Shown here: in pieces, positions 7,073-14,400 of the stretch | Layout of the letters: each line of letters begins with the position of its first letter | How positions within the stretch are numbered: position 1 is the first letter of the stretch | Assembly: GCA_003221085.1 (NCBI GenBank) | Contig: QHUD01000200.1 | Coordinates: 1 to 18,364, forward strand | DNA length: 18,364 nt | Reading direction: 5' to 3' | From: Gemmatimonadota bacterium | GTDB taxonomy: Bacteria > Gemmatimonadota > Gemmatimonadetes > Gemmatimonadales > GWC2-71-9 | Made by a program: the position numbers and the translations under genes | The notes under the pieces: model-generated | Database searches by the model: none | Seen by the model: the letters and a program-made list of their open reading frames with translations, nothing else | What the model was told of the DNA's origin: nothing

Positions 7073-7163
7073 CGTCTCCTGCATTACCTTTCTTAAGACA
7101 ACCGATGTCGTGGCGATTTGCGGCGTATTGCGGCCACGTTAAACAACTCGCTAAAAAGCCAGG

Positions 7164-8999
7164 ATGCCCATCAACCTCCGCGATCTCCTAGCAGACGGCA
7201 AAGTCCACGTCCTCGACGGGGCGATGGGCACCATGCTGTACTCCAAGGGCTTCTACCTGAACGTCTGCTACGACGAGCTGAACCTGAAGCAGGCGAAGCT
7301 GGTCCAGGAAGTGCACGAGGCCTACGTCCGGGCCGGCGCGGAAATCCTCGAGACCAACACCTTCGGCGCGAACCCGGTGAAACTCAGCAGCTACGGACTC
7401 GCCGACGACACCGAGAAGATCAACCAGGCCGCGGCCGAGCTCGCCCGCCGCGCCGCCGCGGGCCAAGCGAGCGTCGCCGGCGCGATCGGGCCCCTGGGCG
7501 TCCGCATCGAGCCGTTCGGTCCAACCTCGCGCGAGGAGGCGTTCGCGCACTTTCAGCGCCAAGCGCGTGGCCTCGTCGCAGGCGGGGTGGATGGATTCAT
7601 CCTGGAGACGTTCTCGGATCTGGACGAGATCCACGAAGCGCTGCGCGCCGTCCGCAGCGTGTCCGACCTCCCGGTGATCGCGCAGATGACCGTGGGGGAC
7701 GATGGACTCACACACTACGGCACCGGCCCCGAAACGTTCGCGAAGCAGCTCACCGATTGGGGCGCGGACGCCGTGGGGGTGAACTGCTCGGTGGGTCCCG
7801 CCGGCGTGCTCGAAGCGGTTGAGAAGCTGGTGAAGGCGACCGATCGCCCGATCTCTGCGGTCCCGAACGCCGGCCTGCCCAAGGACGTCGGCGACCGGAA
7901 GATCTACCTCGCGTCGCCGGAATACATGGCCAGCTACGCGCGCCGCATGATCGAGGCGGGGGCGCGCCTCGTGGGCGGGTGCTGCGGCACCACGCCCGAG
8001 CATATCAAAAAGATCCGCGACTACGTCGCGAGCGTGGTCCCGCGCCACCAGCCTGCCGTGGTGTCGCGCGAGACGATCAAGTCGCCCGCCGGCGTGGAGG
8101 AGGTGCCGCTGGCGGCGCGCTCGTGCTGGGGTGCGAAGCTGGCGCGGGGGGAGCTGGTCACGAGCGTCGAGATCGTCCCCCCCAAGGGCGTGGACCCGGC
8201 ACCGATGCTCGAGCAATGCCGGGCACTCAAGGCGGCGGGCGTGGATGCGGTCAACGTCCCCGACGGCCCGCGGGCCCAAAGCCGGATGGGCGTGCTCCCG
8301 TCGGCGATCCTGATCGAGAGAGAAGTGGGGATCGAGACCGTCATCCACTACTGTTGCCGGGACCGTAATCTCCTCGGTATGCTGTCGGACATCCTCGGCG
8401 CACACGCGGCGGGGCTTCGCAATATCCTGATCATCACGGGCGATCCGCCGAAGATGGGCCCTTATCCTGAGGCGACGGCGGTATTCGACATCGACTCGAT
8501 CGGTCTCACGAACCTGGTGTATCGTCTCAACCACGGGCTCGATCCCGGGAACAACCCGATCGGGGCGCCGACGAAGTGGGCGATCGGCGTCGGGGTGAAC
8601 CCCGGCGCCGTGGACCTGGATCGCGAGCTGTCACGCTTCCGTTGGAAGGTGGACGCGGGGGCCGAGTTCGCCGTCACGCAGCCCGTGTTCGACGTGCGCC
8701 AGCTCGAGAGCTTCCTCAAGCGCGTGGAGGCATACCGCATCCCGATCGTAGCCGGGATCTGGCCCCTCATGTCGCTCCGGAACGCGGAGTTTCTGGCGAA
8801 CGAGGTGCCGGGCGTCGTCGTGCCGGCCGAGGTGCTCGAGCGGATGCGGAAGGCGCAGGACAAGGGCAAGGAGGCGGCGCTCGCGGAAGGCGTGAAGATC
8901 GCGCGGGAGATGTTTGAGCAGGTGAAGGGCACGGTGCAAGGCGTGCAGGTGAGCGCGCCGTTCGGGCGGGTGGAAGTGGCGCTGCAGGTGTTCGGATAA
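7164..8999 (+). CDS. Bifunctional homocysteine S-methyltransferase / methylenetetrahydrofolate reductase (YitJ-like)
   Basis: The 611-residue product joins two enzymes. Residues about 5-290 are a homocysteine S-methyltransferase barrel: LDGAMGTMLYSKG at 17-29, ETNTFGAN at 63-70, GAIGPLG at 107-113, and the zinc-binding cysteines C208 (GVNCSVGP) and C273-C274 (GGCCGTTPEH). Residues about 318-600 are a MetF-type FAD barrel: TSVEIVPPKG with E336, HYCCRDRN at 396-402, ITGDPPK with D426, and TQPVFD at 505-510. Such fusions, as in Bacillus YitJ, reduce methylene-THF and methylate homocysteine to methionine. The start fits family N-termini; only a weak AGG abuts the ATG. It diverges from cydA across 145 bases. 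The next gene follows after three bases, so read-through is likely. Confidence 0.95.
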   Translation: MPINLRDLLADGKVHVLDGAMGTMLYSKGFYLNVCYDELNLKQAKLVQEVHEAYVRAGAEILETNTFGANPVKLSSYGLADDTEKINQAAAELARRAAAGQASVAGAIGPLGVRIEPFGPTSREEAFAHFQRQARGLVAGGVDGFILETFSDLDEIHEALRAVRSVSDLPVIAQMTVGDDGLTHYGTGPETFAKQLTDWGADAVGVNCSVGPAGVLEAVEKLVKATDRPISAVPNAGLPKDVGDRKIYLASPEYMASYARRMIEAGARLVGGCCGTTPEHIKKIRDYVASVVPRHQPAVVSRETIKSPAGVEEVPLAARSCWGAKLARGELVTSVEIVPPKGVDPAPMLEQCRALKAAGVDAVNVPDGPRAQSRMGVLPSAILIEREVGIETVIHYCCRDRNLLGMLSDILGAHAAGLRNILIITGDPPKMGPYPEATAVFDIDSIGLTNLVYRLNHGLDPGNNPIGAPTKWAIGVGVNPGAVDLDRELSRFRWKVDAGAEFAVTQPVFDVRQLESFLKRVEAYRIPIVAGIWPLMSLRNAEFLANEVPGVVVPAEVLERMRKAQDKGKEAALAEGVKIAREMFEQVKGTVQGVQVSAPFGRVEVALQVFG

Positions 9000-9002
9000 G
9001 GC

Positions 9003-9656
9003 ATGCTCGTCGGCCACTATGGTGTGAGCTTCGCCGCGAAGCGCGGTGACAAGACCATCCCCCTGTGGGTGCTGTTCCTGGCCGTGCAGCTGCTCGACGT
9101 GTTCTGGGGTGTCTTCGTCCTCATGGGCGTCGAGAAGGTCCGGATCGCTCCCGGAATCACCGCCTCGAACCCCCTCGACCTCTATTACATGCCCTACACC
9201 CACAGCCTCGTCGCTGCCTTGGTGTGGTCGCTCGGCGCCTACATCGCCTATCGGGGGATCCGCGCCTTCGGCGGGTCGCACCGCGCCGCCCTGTTCGTGG
9301 CCGTCGCGGTGTTCTCCCATTGGGTGCTCGACCTCCTCGTACACCGTCCCGACTTACCGCTCTACGACAACGCCGCTAAGGTCGGTCTCGGTCTCTGGAA
9401 CTACCCTGCCCCCGCGTTCCTGCTCGAGGTCGCGACGTTGTTCGGCGGCATGGCTCTCTATCTCCGCTCCACCACGGCGACGACCCGCCTCGGCCGGTAC
9501 GGCATGCCAGTGTTCGGTGTGGTGATGCTCGCCGTCCAGGCAAGCGCGTTCTTCGGCCCGCCCCCGCCGAGCGATCGAGCGGCGGCGATCACCGCATTGG
9601 GGGCCTACGTCCTGTTTGCCGCAGTCGCCGGCTGGCTCGAGCGCCGGCGGGTCTGA
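9003..9656 (+). CDS. Polytopic membrane protein, DUF457/YdjM-like (putative metal-dependent hydrolase)
   Basis: The 217-residue product has about six hydrophobic helices, near 19-42, 68-86, 95-114, 128-154, 166-186 and 194-213. Polar residues inside or beside the membrane are arranged as in the DUF457/YdjM group: H5 in MLVGHYGVS, D32 in LLDVFWG, H67 in YTHSLVAA, and H106, D110 and H114 in SHWVLDLLVHRPD. In that family these His and Asp residues are proposed to bind metal in an inner-membrane hydrolase, but no substrate is established. The ATG lies three bases after the preceding stop, so it is probably co-transcribed with the MTHFR gene. The membrane protein call is firm; the family call is from motif memory and less certain. 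Confidence 0.7.
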   Translation: MLVGHYGVSFAAKRGDKTIPLWVLFLAVQLLDVFWGVFVLMGVEKVRIAPGITASNPLDLYYMPYTHSLVAALVWSLGAYIAYRGIRAFGGSHRAALFVAVAVFSHWVLDLLVHRPDLPLYDNAAKVGLGLWNYPAPAFLLEVATLFGGMALYLRSTTATTRLGRYGMPVFGVVMLAVQASAFFGPPPPSDRAAAITALGAYVLFAAVAGWLERRRV

Positions 9657-9682
9657 TCGCAGCGCGGCCCAGCCCCACTTCC

Positions 9683-9711
9683 TTGTGTCGCGCCGCCCGG
9701 GCGTTCATACT
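9683..9711 (+). promoter_or_regulatory. Candidate promoter of the small lipoprotein gene
   Basis: TTGTGT at 9683-9688 and CATACT at 9706-9711 are separated by 17 bases and resemble -35 and -10 elements. Transcription would begin near 9718 and leave a leader of about 22 bases that holds the GGAGG at 9729-9733. The preceding gene ends at 9656, so an 83-base gap is available for a new promoter. Confidence 0.4.
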
Positions 9712-9728
9712 CCACTCCTCCATACTGC

Positions 9729-9733
9729 GGAGG
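9729..9733 (+). promoter_or_regulatory. Ribosome-binding site that fixes the start at 9740
   Basis: GGAGG lies six bases before the ATG at 9740. The frame is open to an ATG at 9683, but that start has no such site and would spoil the lipoprotein signal peptide. Confidence 0.75.
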
Positions 9734-9739
9734 TCGGAC

Positions 9740-10165
9740 ATGCGCACACTGCTTTGCGCGGCCGTCGTCCTGGCCGCGTGCGCGCCGGGCGAGAAGTCCC
9801 GAACGTCTGGCGTGCAAAAGTATGCCGGCACGTGGGAAGGTCGCTCGTATCGGAGCGCCTCGGACACCGGGACCCCGTGGCGCATCGTGACCGCCGTCGC
9901 GCCGGATGGCTCGCTGCGCGGGACGATGACCTACACCTCGGTCACCGCTCCCCCTGTCCCGATCCGCGCGCGCGACGTCAGCGACAGCGCCGTCGTTAGC
10001 GAGCTCGGCCCCTACCATAGCATCGCGGCGAACGCCGACGTGGTGACGACCACCACGGGCAAGCTGCGCGGTGATTCGCTCAACGGCACCTTCGAGATGC
10101 GGCCCGCGGGCGGCGGGAATACGATCATGACGGGCAACTTCCGCTCGAAGCGGGTCGCGCCTTAG
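9740..10165 (+). CDS. Small lipoprotein of unknown function
   Basis: The 141-residue product begins MRTLLCAAVVLAAC, a clean lipoprotein signal with lipobox LAAC and Cys14 as the lipid-modified residue. The mature part starts with a short Ser/Lys linker, then KYAGTWEGRSY at about residues 26-36, and strand-like blocks TPWRIVTAVAPDGSLRGTMT, VSDSAVVSELGPY and GDSLNGTFEM. The GTW-G and GxLxGxFxM patterns suggest a small all-beta fold anchored to a membrane and facing the periplasm. I do not recognise a named family. The start is set by GGAGG six bases upstream. The TAG stop lies nine bases before the earlier of two possible starts of the next gene, and both encode exported proteins. Confidence 0.8.
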   Translation: MRTLLCAAVVLAACAPGEKSRTSGVQKYAGTWEGRSYRSASDTGTPWRIVTAVAPDGSLRGTMTYTSVTAPPVPIRARDVSDSAVVSELGPYHSIAANADVVTTTTGKLRGDSLNGTFEMRPAGGGNTIMTGNFRSKRVAP

Positions 10166-10168
10166 TTT
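10163..10168 (+). promoter_or_regulatory. -10-like element six bases before an ATG
   Basis: TAGTTT at 10163-10168 overlaps the preceding TAG stop and is followed by six bases and the ATG at 10175. This is the same spacing as TAGACT before the ATG at 2231. A convincing -35 is not visible; TTCCGC lies about 18 bases upstream. If used, it would give a leaderless transcript starting at 10175. Confidence 0.25.
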
Positions 10169-10195
10169 GGGGGCATGCACCCCCACGAGGCCGCA

Positions 10196-10918
10196 ATGCG
10201 GGTAGCGGGTATCGCGACGCTCGCCGTCTGCGGCATTGCGTGCGGTGGGGCGGAGGGCGCGTCCGATCGCCCGCGCATTGCCGCGGCCGATTCCGCGTTC
10301 CAGGCCGACTCGGCCACCCTCGCCGCCATCGTGGAGCGCGACGCCGCGGAGCGGCGCCGCATCGCGGGCACACAGACGAGCGGCGGCTTCGCACCCTACA
10401 CGGGCGGCGGTGCGGCCGCGCCTGCCGCGTTCTCCAGCACGGGCTCGCCTCCCCCTGCGACTCCCGCTCTCGACGCCGCGGGCGTTCGCGCCGTCAAGAC
10501 CTACGAAGCCGCCCAGTACCTGCAGCGCAAGAAGGGACGAGTGACACTCGCCATCCTCTACAGCACGCGGTGCCCGCGATCCCGGGGCATGTTCACCGGC
10601 TTCGTCGCGCTCGCCCGCCGCTACGAGAAAGAGCCGTTCGCCGTCGCCGCATTTTCGATCGACGACGCCGATGACAAGGACCGCATTCCGGATTTCCTGG
10701 CGCGATACGATGCGCCGTTCGATCCCTTGTATATCAAGCCGTGGCAGCCCGGCGAGTTGATCGGTGCGCTCGGTCCGCTCGGCTTCCGCCTCCCCACACC
10801 GTGGAACCTGCCGTACGTGGCACTGCTCGACTCACAGGGGAACATGGTTGCTCAGTGGGATGGCGCGACCAATCTCGCAGCGATCTTCGCCGCGACTCAA
10901 TCCCAGCTCGCGCAATAA
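10196..10918 (+). CDS. Exported thioredoxin-fold protein with a CxxS active site
   Basis: The 240-residue product has a signal peptide with a possible lipobox (GIAC, Cys16), then an Ala/Ser/Pro-rich linker to about residue 95. Residues about 105-238 are a thioredoxin fold: VTLAILYSTRCPRSRGMF with Cys126 at the CxxC position but Ser129 in place of the second Cys, FAVAAFSIDDADD as a middle strand, and LPYVALLDSQG with the cis-proline loop (P206). Thioredoxin relatives with one Cys cannot do the usual dithiol exchange; they act as isomerase-like, glutathione-linked or binding proteins. The ATG at 10196 has GAGG five bases upstream. An earlier in-frame ATG at 10175 would add MHPHEAA and sits six bases after a -10-like element, so the start is not settled. 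Confidence 0.72.
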   Translation: MRVAGIATLAVCGIACGGAEGASDRPRIAAADSAFQADSATLAAIVERDAAERRRIAGTQTSGGFAPYTGGGAAAPAAFSSTGSPPPATPALDAAGVRAVKTYEAAQYLQRKKGRVTLAILYSTRCPRSRGMFTGFVALARRYEKEPFAVAAFSIDDADDKDRIPDFLARYDAPFDPLYIKPWQPGELIGALGPLGFRLPTPWNLPYVALLDSQGNMVAQWDGATNLAAIFAATQSQLAQ

Positions 10919-10941
10919 CCGACCCCGATCCTTCCTCCGGC

Positions 10942-11433
10942 CTGGAGCGGCGCGCGCGCCTGGCCCTCACCGCCGTGCTCGCGGTGTATGGCGCGTTCCT
11001 GATCCTCAACCCCGGCCATTACGGCTGGCTCGACAGCCTCGACCTCGCGATCCACGAGGCCGGGCATCCCCTGTTCGGCGTGTTCGGAGAGTTCATCGGC
11101 TTCCTCGGCGGAACGCTGATGCAGCTCCTCGTGCCCGCGATCTTCGTAGCGTACTTCTGGCGCCAGGGCGACCGGCATGCGGCGATGGTCGCCGTCTGGT
11201 GGGTCGCCCAGAACCTCTGGAACGTCGCGGTCTACGTGCAGGACGCCCGCGCCGAGGAGGTGCCGCTGGTGGGCGGCGGTGAGCACGACTGGAACTACCT
11301 CCTCGGGACTCTCGGACTCTTGAAGCAGGACCAGGCCATCGGGGGCGCTGTGCGGCTGGTCGGCGTGCTGCTGTACGCCTGGTCCTGCCTGCGAGGATGG
11401 ACCTACGCTAGCGAGCGAGCCGAGCCATCGTAG
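10942..11433 (+). CDS. Small integral membrane protein with an HEAGH zinc-protease-like motif
   Basis: The product is about 163 residues if it begins at CTG 10942, or 152 from GTG 10975. It has hydrophobic helices at its start, around the HEAGH motif, and near GGTLMQLLVPAIFVAYF, AMVAVWWVAQNLWNVAVYV and AVRLVGVLLYAW. LDLAIHEAGHPLFGVFGEF carries an HExxH zinc-site pattern inside a helix, as in site-2-protease (M50-like) enzymes. D90, H104 and D105 (GTG numbering; VQDARAEE and GGEHDWNY) could supply a third ligand. It lacks a full M50 signature, so a membrane metalloprotease is only a possibility. No ATG occurs between the preceding TAA and the first helix. The frame is open upstream into the previous gene, but those codons look like shadow sequence. 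Confidence 0.6.
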   Translation: MERRARLALTAVLAVYGAFLILNPGHYGWLDSLDLAIHEAGHPLFGVFGEFIGFLGGTLMQLLVPAIFVAYFWRQGDRHAAMVAVWWVAQNLWNVAVYVQDARAEEVPLVGGGEHDWNYLLGTLGLLKQDQAIGGAVRLVGVLLYAWSCLRGWTYASERAEPS

Positions 11434-11470
11434 CTTAGCCCCGACCGCCCCGACCCCCAAAGGAGCGCTC

Positions 11471-11890
11471 ATGCCGACCGCCAACATCAACGTCCTCGCC
11501 GTCCTCGTCGCCGCGGTCCTGACCTTCGTCCTCGGCGCCGTCTGGTATTCCCCTGTCCTGTTCGCCAAGCAGTGGATGGCGGCTCAAGGGTATACCGCCG
11601 AGAAGCTCGAAGAGATGAAGCGGAAGGGCGTGACTCGGGCGTACGCCGTCTCGGTGCTGTGCTATCTGGTCACGGCGTACGTGATGGCGCTGCTCGCCTC
11701 ATACACCAATTCGACCACCCTGGCGCAGGGGCTGTGGCTCGGGTTCCTCTGCTGGCTCGGGTTCGCCGCCACCGTCGGGCTCACCGCGAACATGTTCTCG
11801 GAAAAGCCGATCGCCGCGTGGGTGCTCGACGCCGGATATCAGCTTTCGTATCTCGTTCTCATGGGCGTGCTGCTCTCGCTGTGGCGCTGA
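11471..11890 (+). CDS. DUF1761 family membrane protein
   Basis: The 139-residue product has four hydrophobic helices, near residues 5-28, 56-78, 84-106 and 112-137. The family signature is at the N-terminus: INVLAVLVAAVLTFVLGAVW, then YSPVLFAKQWM with the conserved WYSP. This matches DUF1761 (PF08570), small four-helix membrane proteins of unknown function. AAAGGAG at 11459-11465 lies five bases before the ATG, the strongest ribosome-binding site in this part of the window. A -10-like TAGCTT at 11431-11436 could start a transcript, but no good -35 accompanies it. The gene ends four bases before the next start. Confidence 0.88.
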   Translation: MPTANINVLAVLVAAVLTFVLGAVWYSPVLFAKQWMAAQGYTAEKLEEMKRKGVTRAYAVSVLCYLVTAYVMALLASYTNSTTLAQGLWLGFLCWLGFAATVGLTANMFSEKPIAAWVLDAGYQLSYLVLMGVLLSLWR

Positions 11891-11894
11891 CCGA

Positions 11895-12587
11895 GTGACC
11901 CCGACGCCTACCAACGCCCCCGCGTCCCGTACCGCTCTCGTCGCCGGGGCGTCCGGGCTCGTCGGGAGTCACGTGCTGCGCCTGCTGCTAGAGGACCCGG
12001 CGTACGTGCGCGTCACGGTGCTGGCGCGTCGCGAGCTGCCGCTCGCTCACAAGAAGCTGGAGCAGCGTGTGTTGAGCTTCGATCGGCTGGCCCAGATCGC
12101 GGACTTCCCCCGAGTGCACGACGTGTTCTGTTGCCTCGGCACGACCATGAAGCAAGCGGGCTCGCCGGACGCGTTTCGCACCGTCGACTACACCTACGTC
12201 GTCGAGCTCGCCCGAGTCGCCGTGCGGCACCGCGCCTCGCAGTACCTCGTGGTGACGGCGCTCGGCGCCAATCCCCGGTCGCGGATCTTCTACAGCCGGG
12301 TAAAGGGAGAGACGGAAGAGGCCCTGCGTCGCCTGCAATTCGAGGGCATGCAGATTTTCCGGCCCTCATGGCTCGTCGGTGCGCGGACCAAGAGCCGGCC
12401 CGCCGAGCGTGTGGCGGGGATAGTCGGCACGCTCGTCGCCTGGGCGTTCGTGGGGCCGCTGGCCCGGTACCGACCGATCAAGGCCGAGGCCGTGGCGCGC
12501 GCCCTGGTGCGCGTCGCCCTCGAGGCGCCGCGCGGCACCCACGTATATCAGTCGGACGAGATCCGGCGGCGCGGCGCCCGGCGGTGA
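11895..12587 (+). CDS. TIP30/HTATIP2-like NAD(P)-binding oxidoreductase
   Basis: The 230-residue product is a single Rossmann-fold domain of the atypical short-chain reductase class. The nucleotide-binding motif GASGLVG is at residues 18-24 (GxxGxxG). CCLGTTMKQAGSPDAFRTVD at about 79-98 and VVTALGANPRSRIFYSRVKG at 119-138 are close to the TIP30/HTATIP2 pattern, with Y133 and K137 as the expected YxxxK catalytic pair. RPSWLVGAR follows at 156-164. Substrate is unknown; it is presumed cytoplasmic. The start is GTG 11895, four bases after the DUF1761 stop; the first ten residues are a Thr/Pro-rich lead-in. It ends in GTGA, overlapping the start of the YfcC gene, so the two are probably coupled. 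Confidence 0.88.
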   Translation: MTPTPTNAPASRTALVAGASGLVGSHVLRLLLEDPAYVRVTVLARRELPLAHKKLEQRVLSFDRLAQIADFPRVHDVFCCLGTTMKQAGSPDAFRTVDYTYVVELARVAVRHRASQYLVVTALGANPRSRIFYSRVKGETEEALRRLQFEGMQIFRPSWLVGARTKSRPAERVAGIVGTLVAWAFVGPLARYRPIKAEAVARALVRVALEAPRGTHVYQSDEIRRRGARR

Positions 12588-13918
12588 GGTTCCCCCATCC
12601 TCTGACCCTCATGTGCGGCGGCATCCTGCTCGCGGCCGCGGCCAGTCACGTGCTGCCCCCCGGCGAGTACGACCGGCGGGACGACCCCGCCACCGGTCGC
12701 AGGGTCGTGGTGGCGGGCACCTATCACGCCGTGGCGGCACGACCCGTGGGGATCTTTCAGACGCTCGTCGCCATCCCGCGCGGTATGGCCGACGCAGCGG
12801 CGGTGATCTTCTTCGTGTTCCTCATCGGCGGCGCCTTCACCGTGGTCGACGAGACCGGGGCATTGCGGCAGGGGGTGGACTGGCTGGTGCGGCGCTTCGG
12901 CCACTCCGCGGCGCTCGTGGTTCCCTCCGCCTCGCTCGCGTTCGCGCTCGGCGGGGTGCTCGACAACATGAAGGAAGAGATCATCGCGCTCGTGCCGGTC
13001 ATGCTGCTGCTGGCCCGTCGGCTGGGCTACCGGCCGGTGGTCGCCGTCGCGATGAGCCTAGGCGCGGCCGCAGTGGGCGCCGCCTTCAGCCCGATCAATC
13101 CGTTCCAGGTGGGGATCGCGCAGCAGCTGGCGCAGCTGCCGTTGCTTTCGGGGTCGCGATATCGCATCGCGTTCCTGGCGGCCGCACTGGGTGTCTGGAT
13201 CTGGGGCACGTCGCGCTACGCCGCCCGCACGCAGAGCGCGCCGACCTCAGAGCCAGAGCCTACGGCGGGCACCCTCGACGGCCGGCGCGGCGCGGTCCTC
13301 ACCCTGGTGCTCGTCACCTTCGTCGCGCTCGTAGTCGGCGTGCTCCGGTTCGGCTGGGGGTTCAACGAGATGGCGGCGCTGTTCTTCGCGATGGGAGTGG
13401 TCGCAGGGCTTGTGGGCGGGCTCGGCGTCGGCGGCACGGCGGACGCGCTCGTCGCCGGATTCCGGTCCATGGCCTATGCCGCGCTGCTCATCGGGTTCGC
13501 GCGGGCGATCTTCGTCACCCTCGAGCAAGGGCGCATTGTCGACACGATCGTGCACGGGCTGTTCACGCCGGTCGCCCAGCTGCCCGTCGCGCTCGCCGCG
13601 CTCGGCATGATGCTGGTGCATGGCCTGGTCCATATACCGGTGCCGAGTCCCAGCGGCCACGCCGTGCTCACGCTGCCGATCCTCGTACCGCTCGCGGACC
13701 TGCTCGGCCTATCGCGCCAGGTCACGGTGCTCGCGTATCAATACGGAGGCGGGCTGTGCGAGCTGCTCACCCCCACGAACGGGGCGCTCATGGCGATCCT
13801 CGCGGCGGCAGAGGTCCGCTACGAGGACTGGCTGCGGTTCGCGCTCCCCGTGCTGCTCGGCCTCTACGCTCTGGCCGCGGCCGCCGTCGGTCTGGGTGTG
13901 GCGATCGCGCTCCAATGA
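12584..13918 (+). CDS. YfcC family carrier (C4-dicarboxylate anaerobic carrier-like, PF03606)
   Basis: The 444-residue polytopic membrane protein begins at GTG 12584; the open frame extends upstream inside the reductase gene but those codons are shadow. Features of the YfcC/DcuC-like group are present: an early SHVLPPGEYDRR with GTYHAV, GGVLDNMKEEIIALVPVMLL at residues 123-142, SPINPFQVGIAQQLAQLPLL at 169-188, and the C-terminal signature PSPSGHAVLTLPILVPLADL at 354-373 with RQVTVLAYQYGGGLCELLTP at 378-397. About ten to twelve helices are likely. Relatives carry amino acids or dicarboxylates (arginine/ornithine type), but the substrate here is not deducible. It ends ATGA with the next gene. 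Confidence 0.9.
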   Translation: MRFPHPLTLMCGGILLAAAASHVLPPGEYDRRDDPATGRRVVVAGTYHAVAARPVGIFQTLVAIPRGMADAAAVIFFVFLIGGAFTVVDETGALRQGVDWLVRRFGHSAALVVPSASLAFALGGVLDNMKEEIIALVPVMLLLARRLGYRPVVAVAMSLGAAAVGAAFSPINPFQVGIAQQLAQLPLLSGSRYRIAFLAAALGVWIWGTSRYAARTQSAPTSEPEPTAGTLDGRRGAVLTLVLVTFVALVVGVLRFGWGFNEMAALFFAMGVVAGLVGGLGVGGTADALVAGFRSMAYAALLIGFARAIFVTLEQGRIVDTIVHGLFTPVAQLPVALAALGMMLVHGLVHIPVPSPSGHAVLTLPILVPLADLLGLSRQVTVLAYQYGGGLCELLTPTNGALMAILAAAEVRYEDWLRFALPVLLGLYALAAAAVGLGVAIALQ

Positions 13919-14400
13919 TCTGCCCCGCCGTCCGCACCGCGGTGTTCGCGATTGTCGCGCCCGGGACCGTGCTGGGTTACGTCCCCTACCTGCTGCTCTC
14001 CGGTCGCGGCGGAGCGGGGTCGCTCGAGCTCGGGCCCTGGCGCTGGGCCGGTCTCCTGCCGCTCGCCCTCGGCGGCGCGGGGATCGTGTGGTGCTTCAGG
14101 GACTTCGCCGTCGTGGGACGGGGAACGCCCGCGCCGATCGACCCGCCGCGTCAGCTCGTGGCGACGGGGCTCTTTCGCTGGGTGCGGAACCCGATTTACG
14201 TCGCCCTGGTGCTCGCCCTGGTCGGCGAAGCCATCGTCTTCCAAGCCACAGTCCTGCTCCTCTACTCCGCGGCCGTGTTCGTGGCCTGTCACTTGTTCGT
14301 GGTGCTGTACGAGGAGCCCGCGCTCCGCCGGAGATTCGGCGAGTCGTACGAACGCTATCGCCGCACCGTGGCGCGCTGGCTGCCACGGAGGCCGCGTTGA
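13915..14400 (+). CDS. Isoprenylcysteine carboxyl methyltransferase-like membrane protein
   Basis: The 161-residue product has four hydrophobic helices and the C-terminal signature of the ICMT/PEMT-like family: GRGTPAPIDPPRQLVATGLF at residues 68-87, RWVRNPIYVALVLALVGEA at 88-106, and EEPALRRRFGESYERYRRTV at 133-152 followed by ARWLPR. In this family the RNPxY and EE-L-x-x-FG-x-x-Y parts bind S-adenosylmethionine at the membrane. Bacterial members methylate lipids, small molecules or unknown acceptors, and have no prenylated-protein substrate that I can infer here. The ATG shares ATGA with the YfcC stop. It ends TTGA, overlapping the DinB start. Confidence 0.88.
   Translation: MICPAVRTAVFAIVAPGTVLGYVPYLLLSGRGGAGSLELGPWRWAGLLPLALGGAGIVWCFRDFAVVGRGTPAPIDPPRQLVATGLFRWVRNPIYVALVLALVGEAIVFQATVLLLYSAAVFVACHLFVVLYEEPALRRRFGESYERYRRTVARWLPRRPR

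Noticed and set aside
7085..7163. Possible riboswitch or S-box leader before the methionine-synthesis gene
   Set aside because: The gap is short and I could not find a paired-stem layout of a SAM-type riboswitch in it.
7188..8534. Long open frame (448 codons) on the minus strand
   Set aside because: It lies wholly antisense to the methyltransferase/MTHFR gene, whose domains and motifs are unmistakable. The translation is rich in Arg, His and Ala, as GC-rich shadow frames are.
10741..10914. Upstream extension of the HEAGH protein frame from GTG 10741
   Set aside because: It overlaps the thioredoxin-fold gene by more than 170 bases and encodes an Arg-rich stretch unlike a membrane protein N-terminus.
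12613..13914. Upstream part of a long plus-strand frame that ends with the ICMT-like gene
   Set aside because: This part is Arg-rich and overlaps the YfcC gene in another frame. Only the portion from ATG 13915 is coding.
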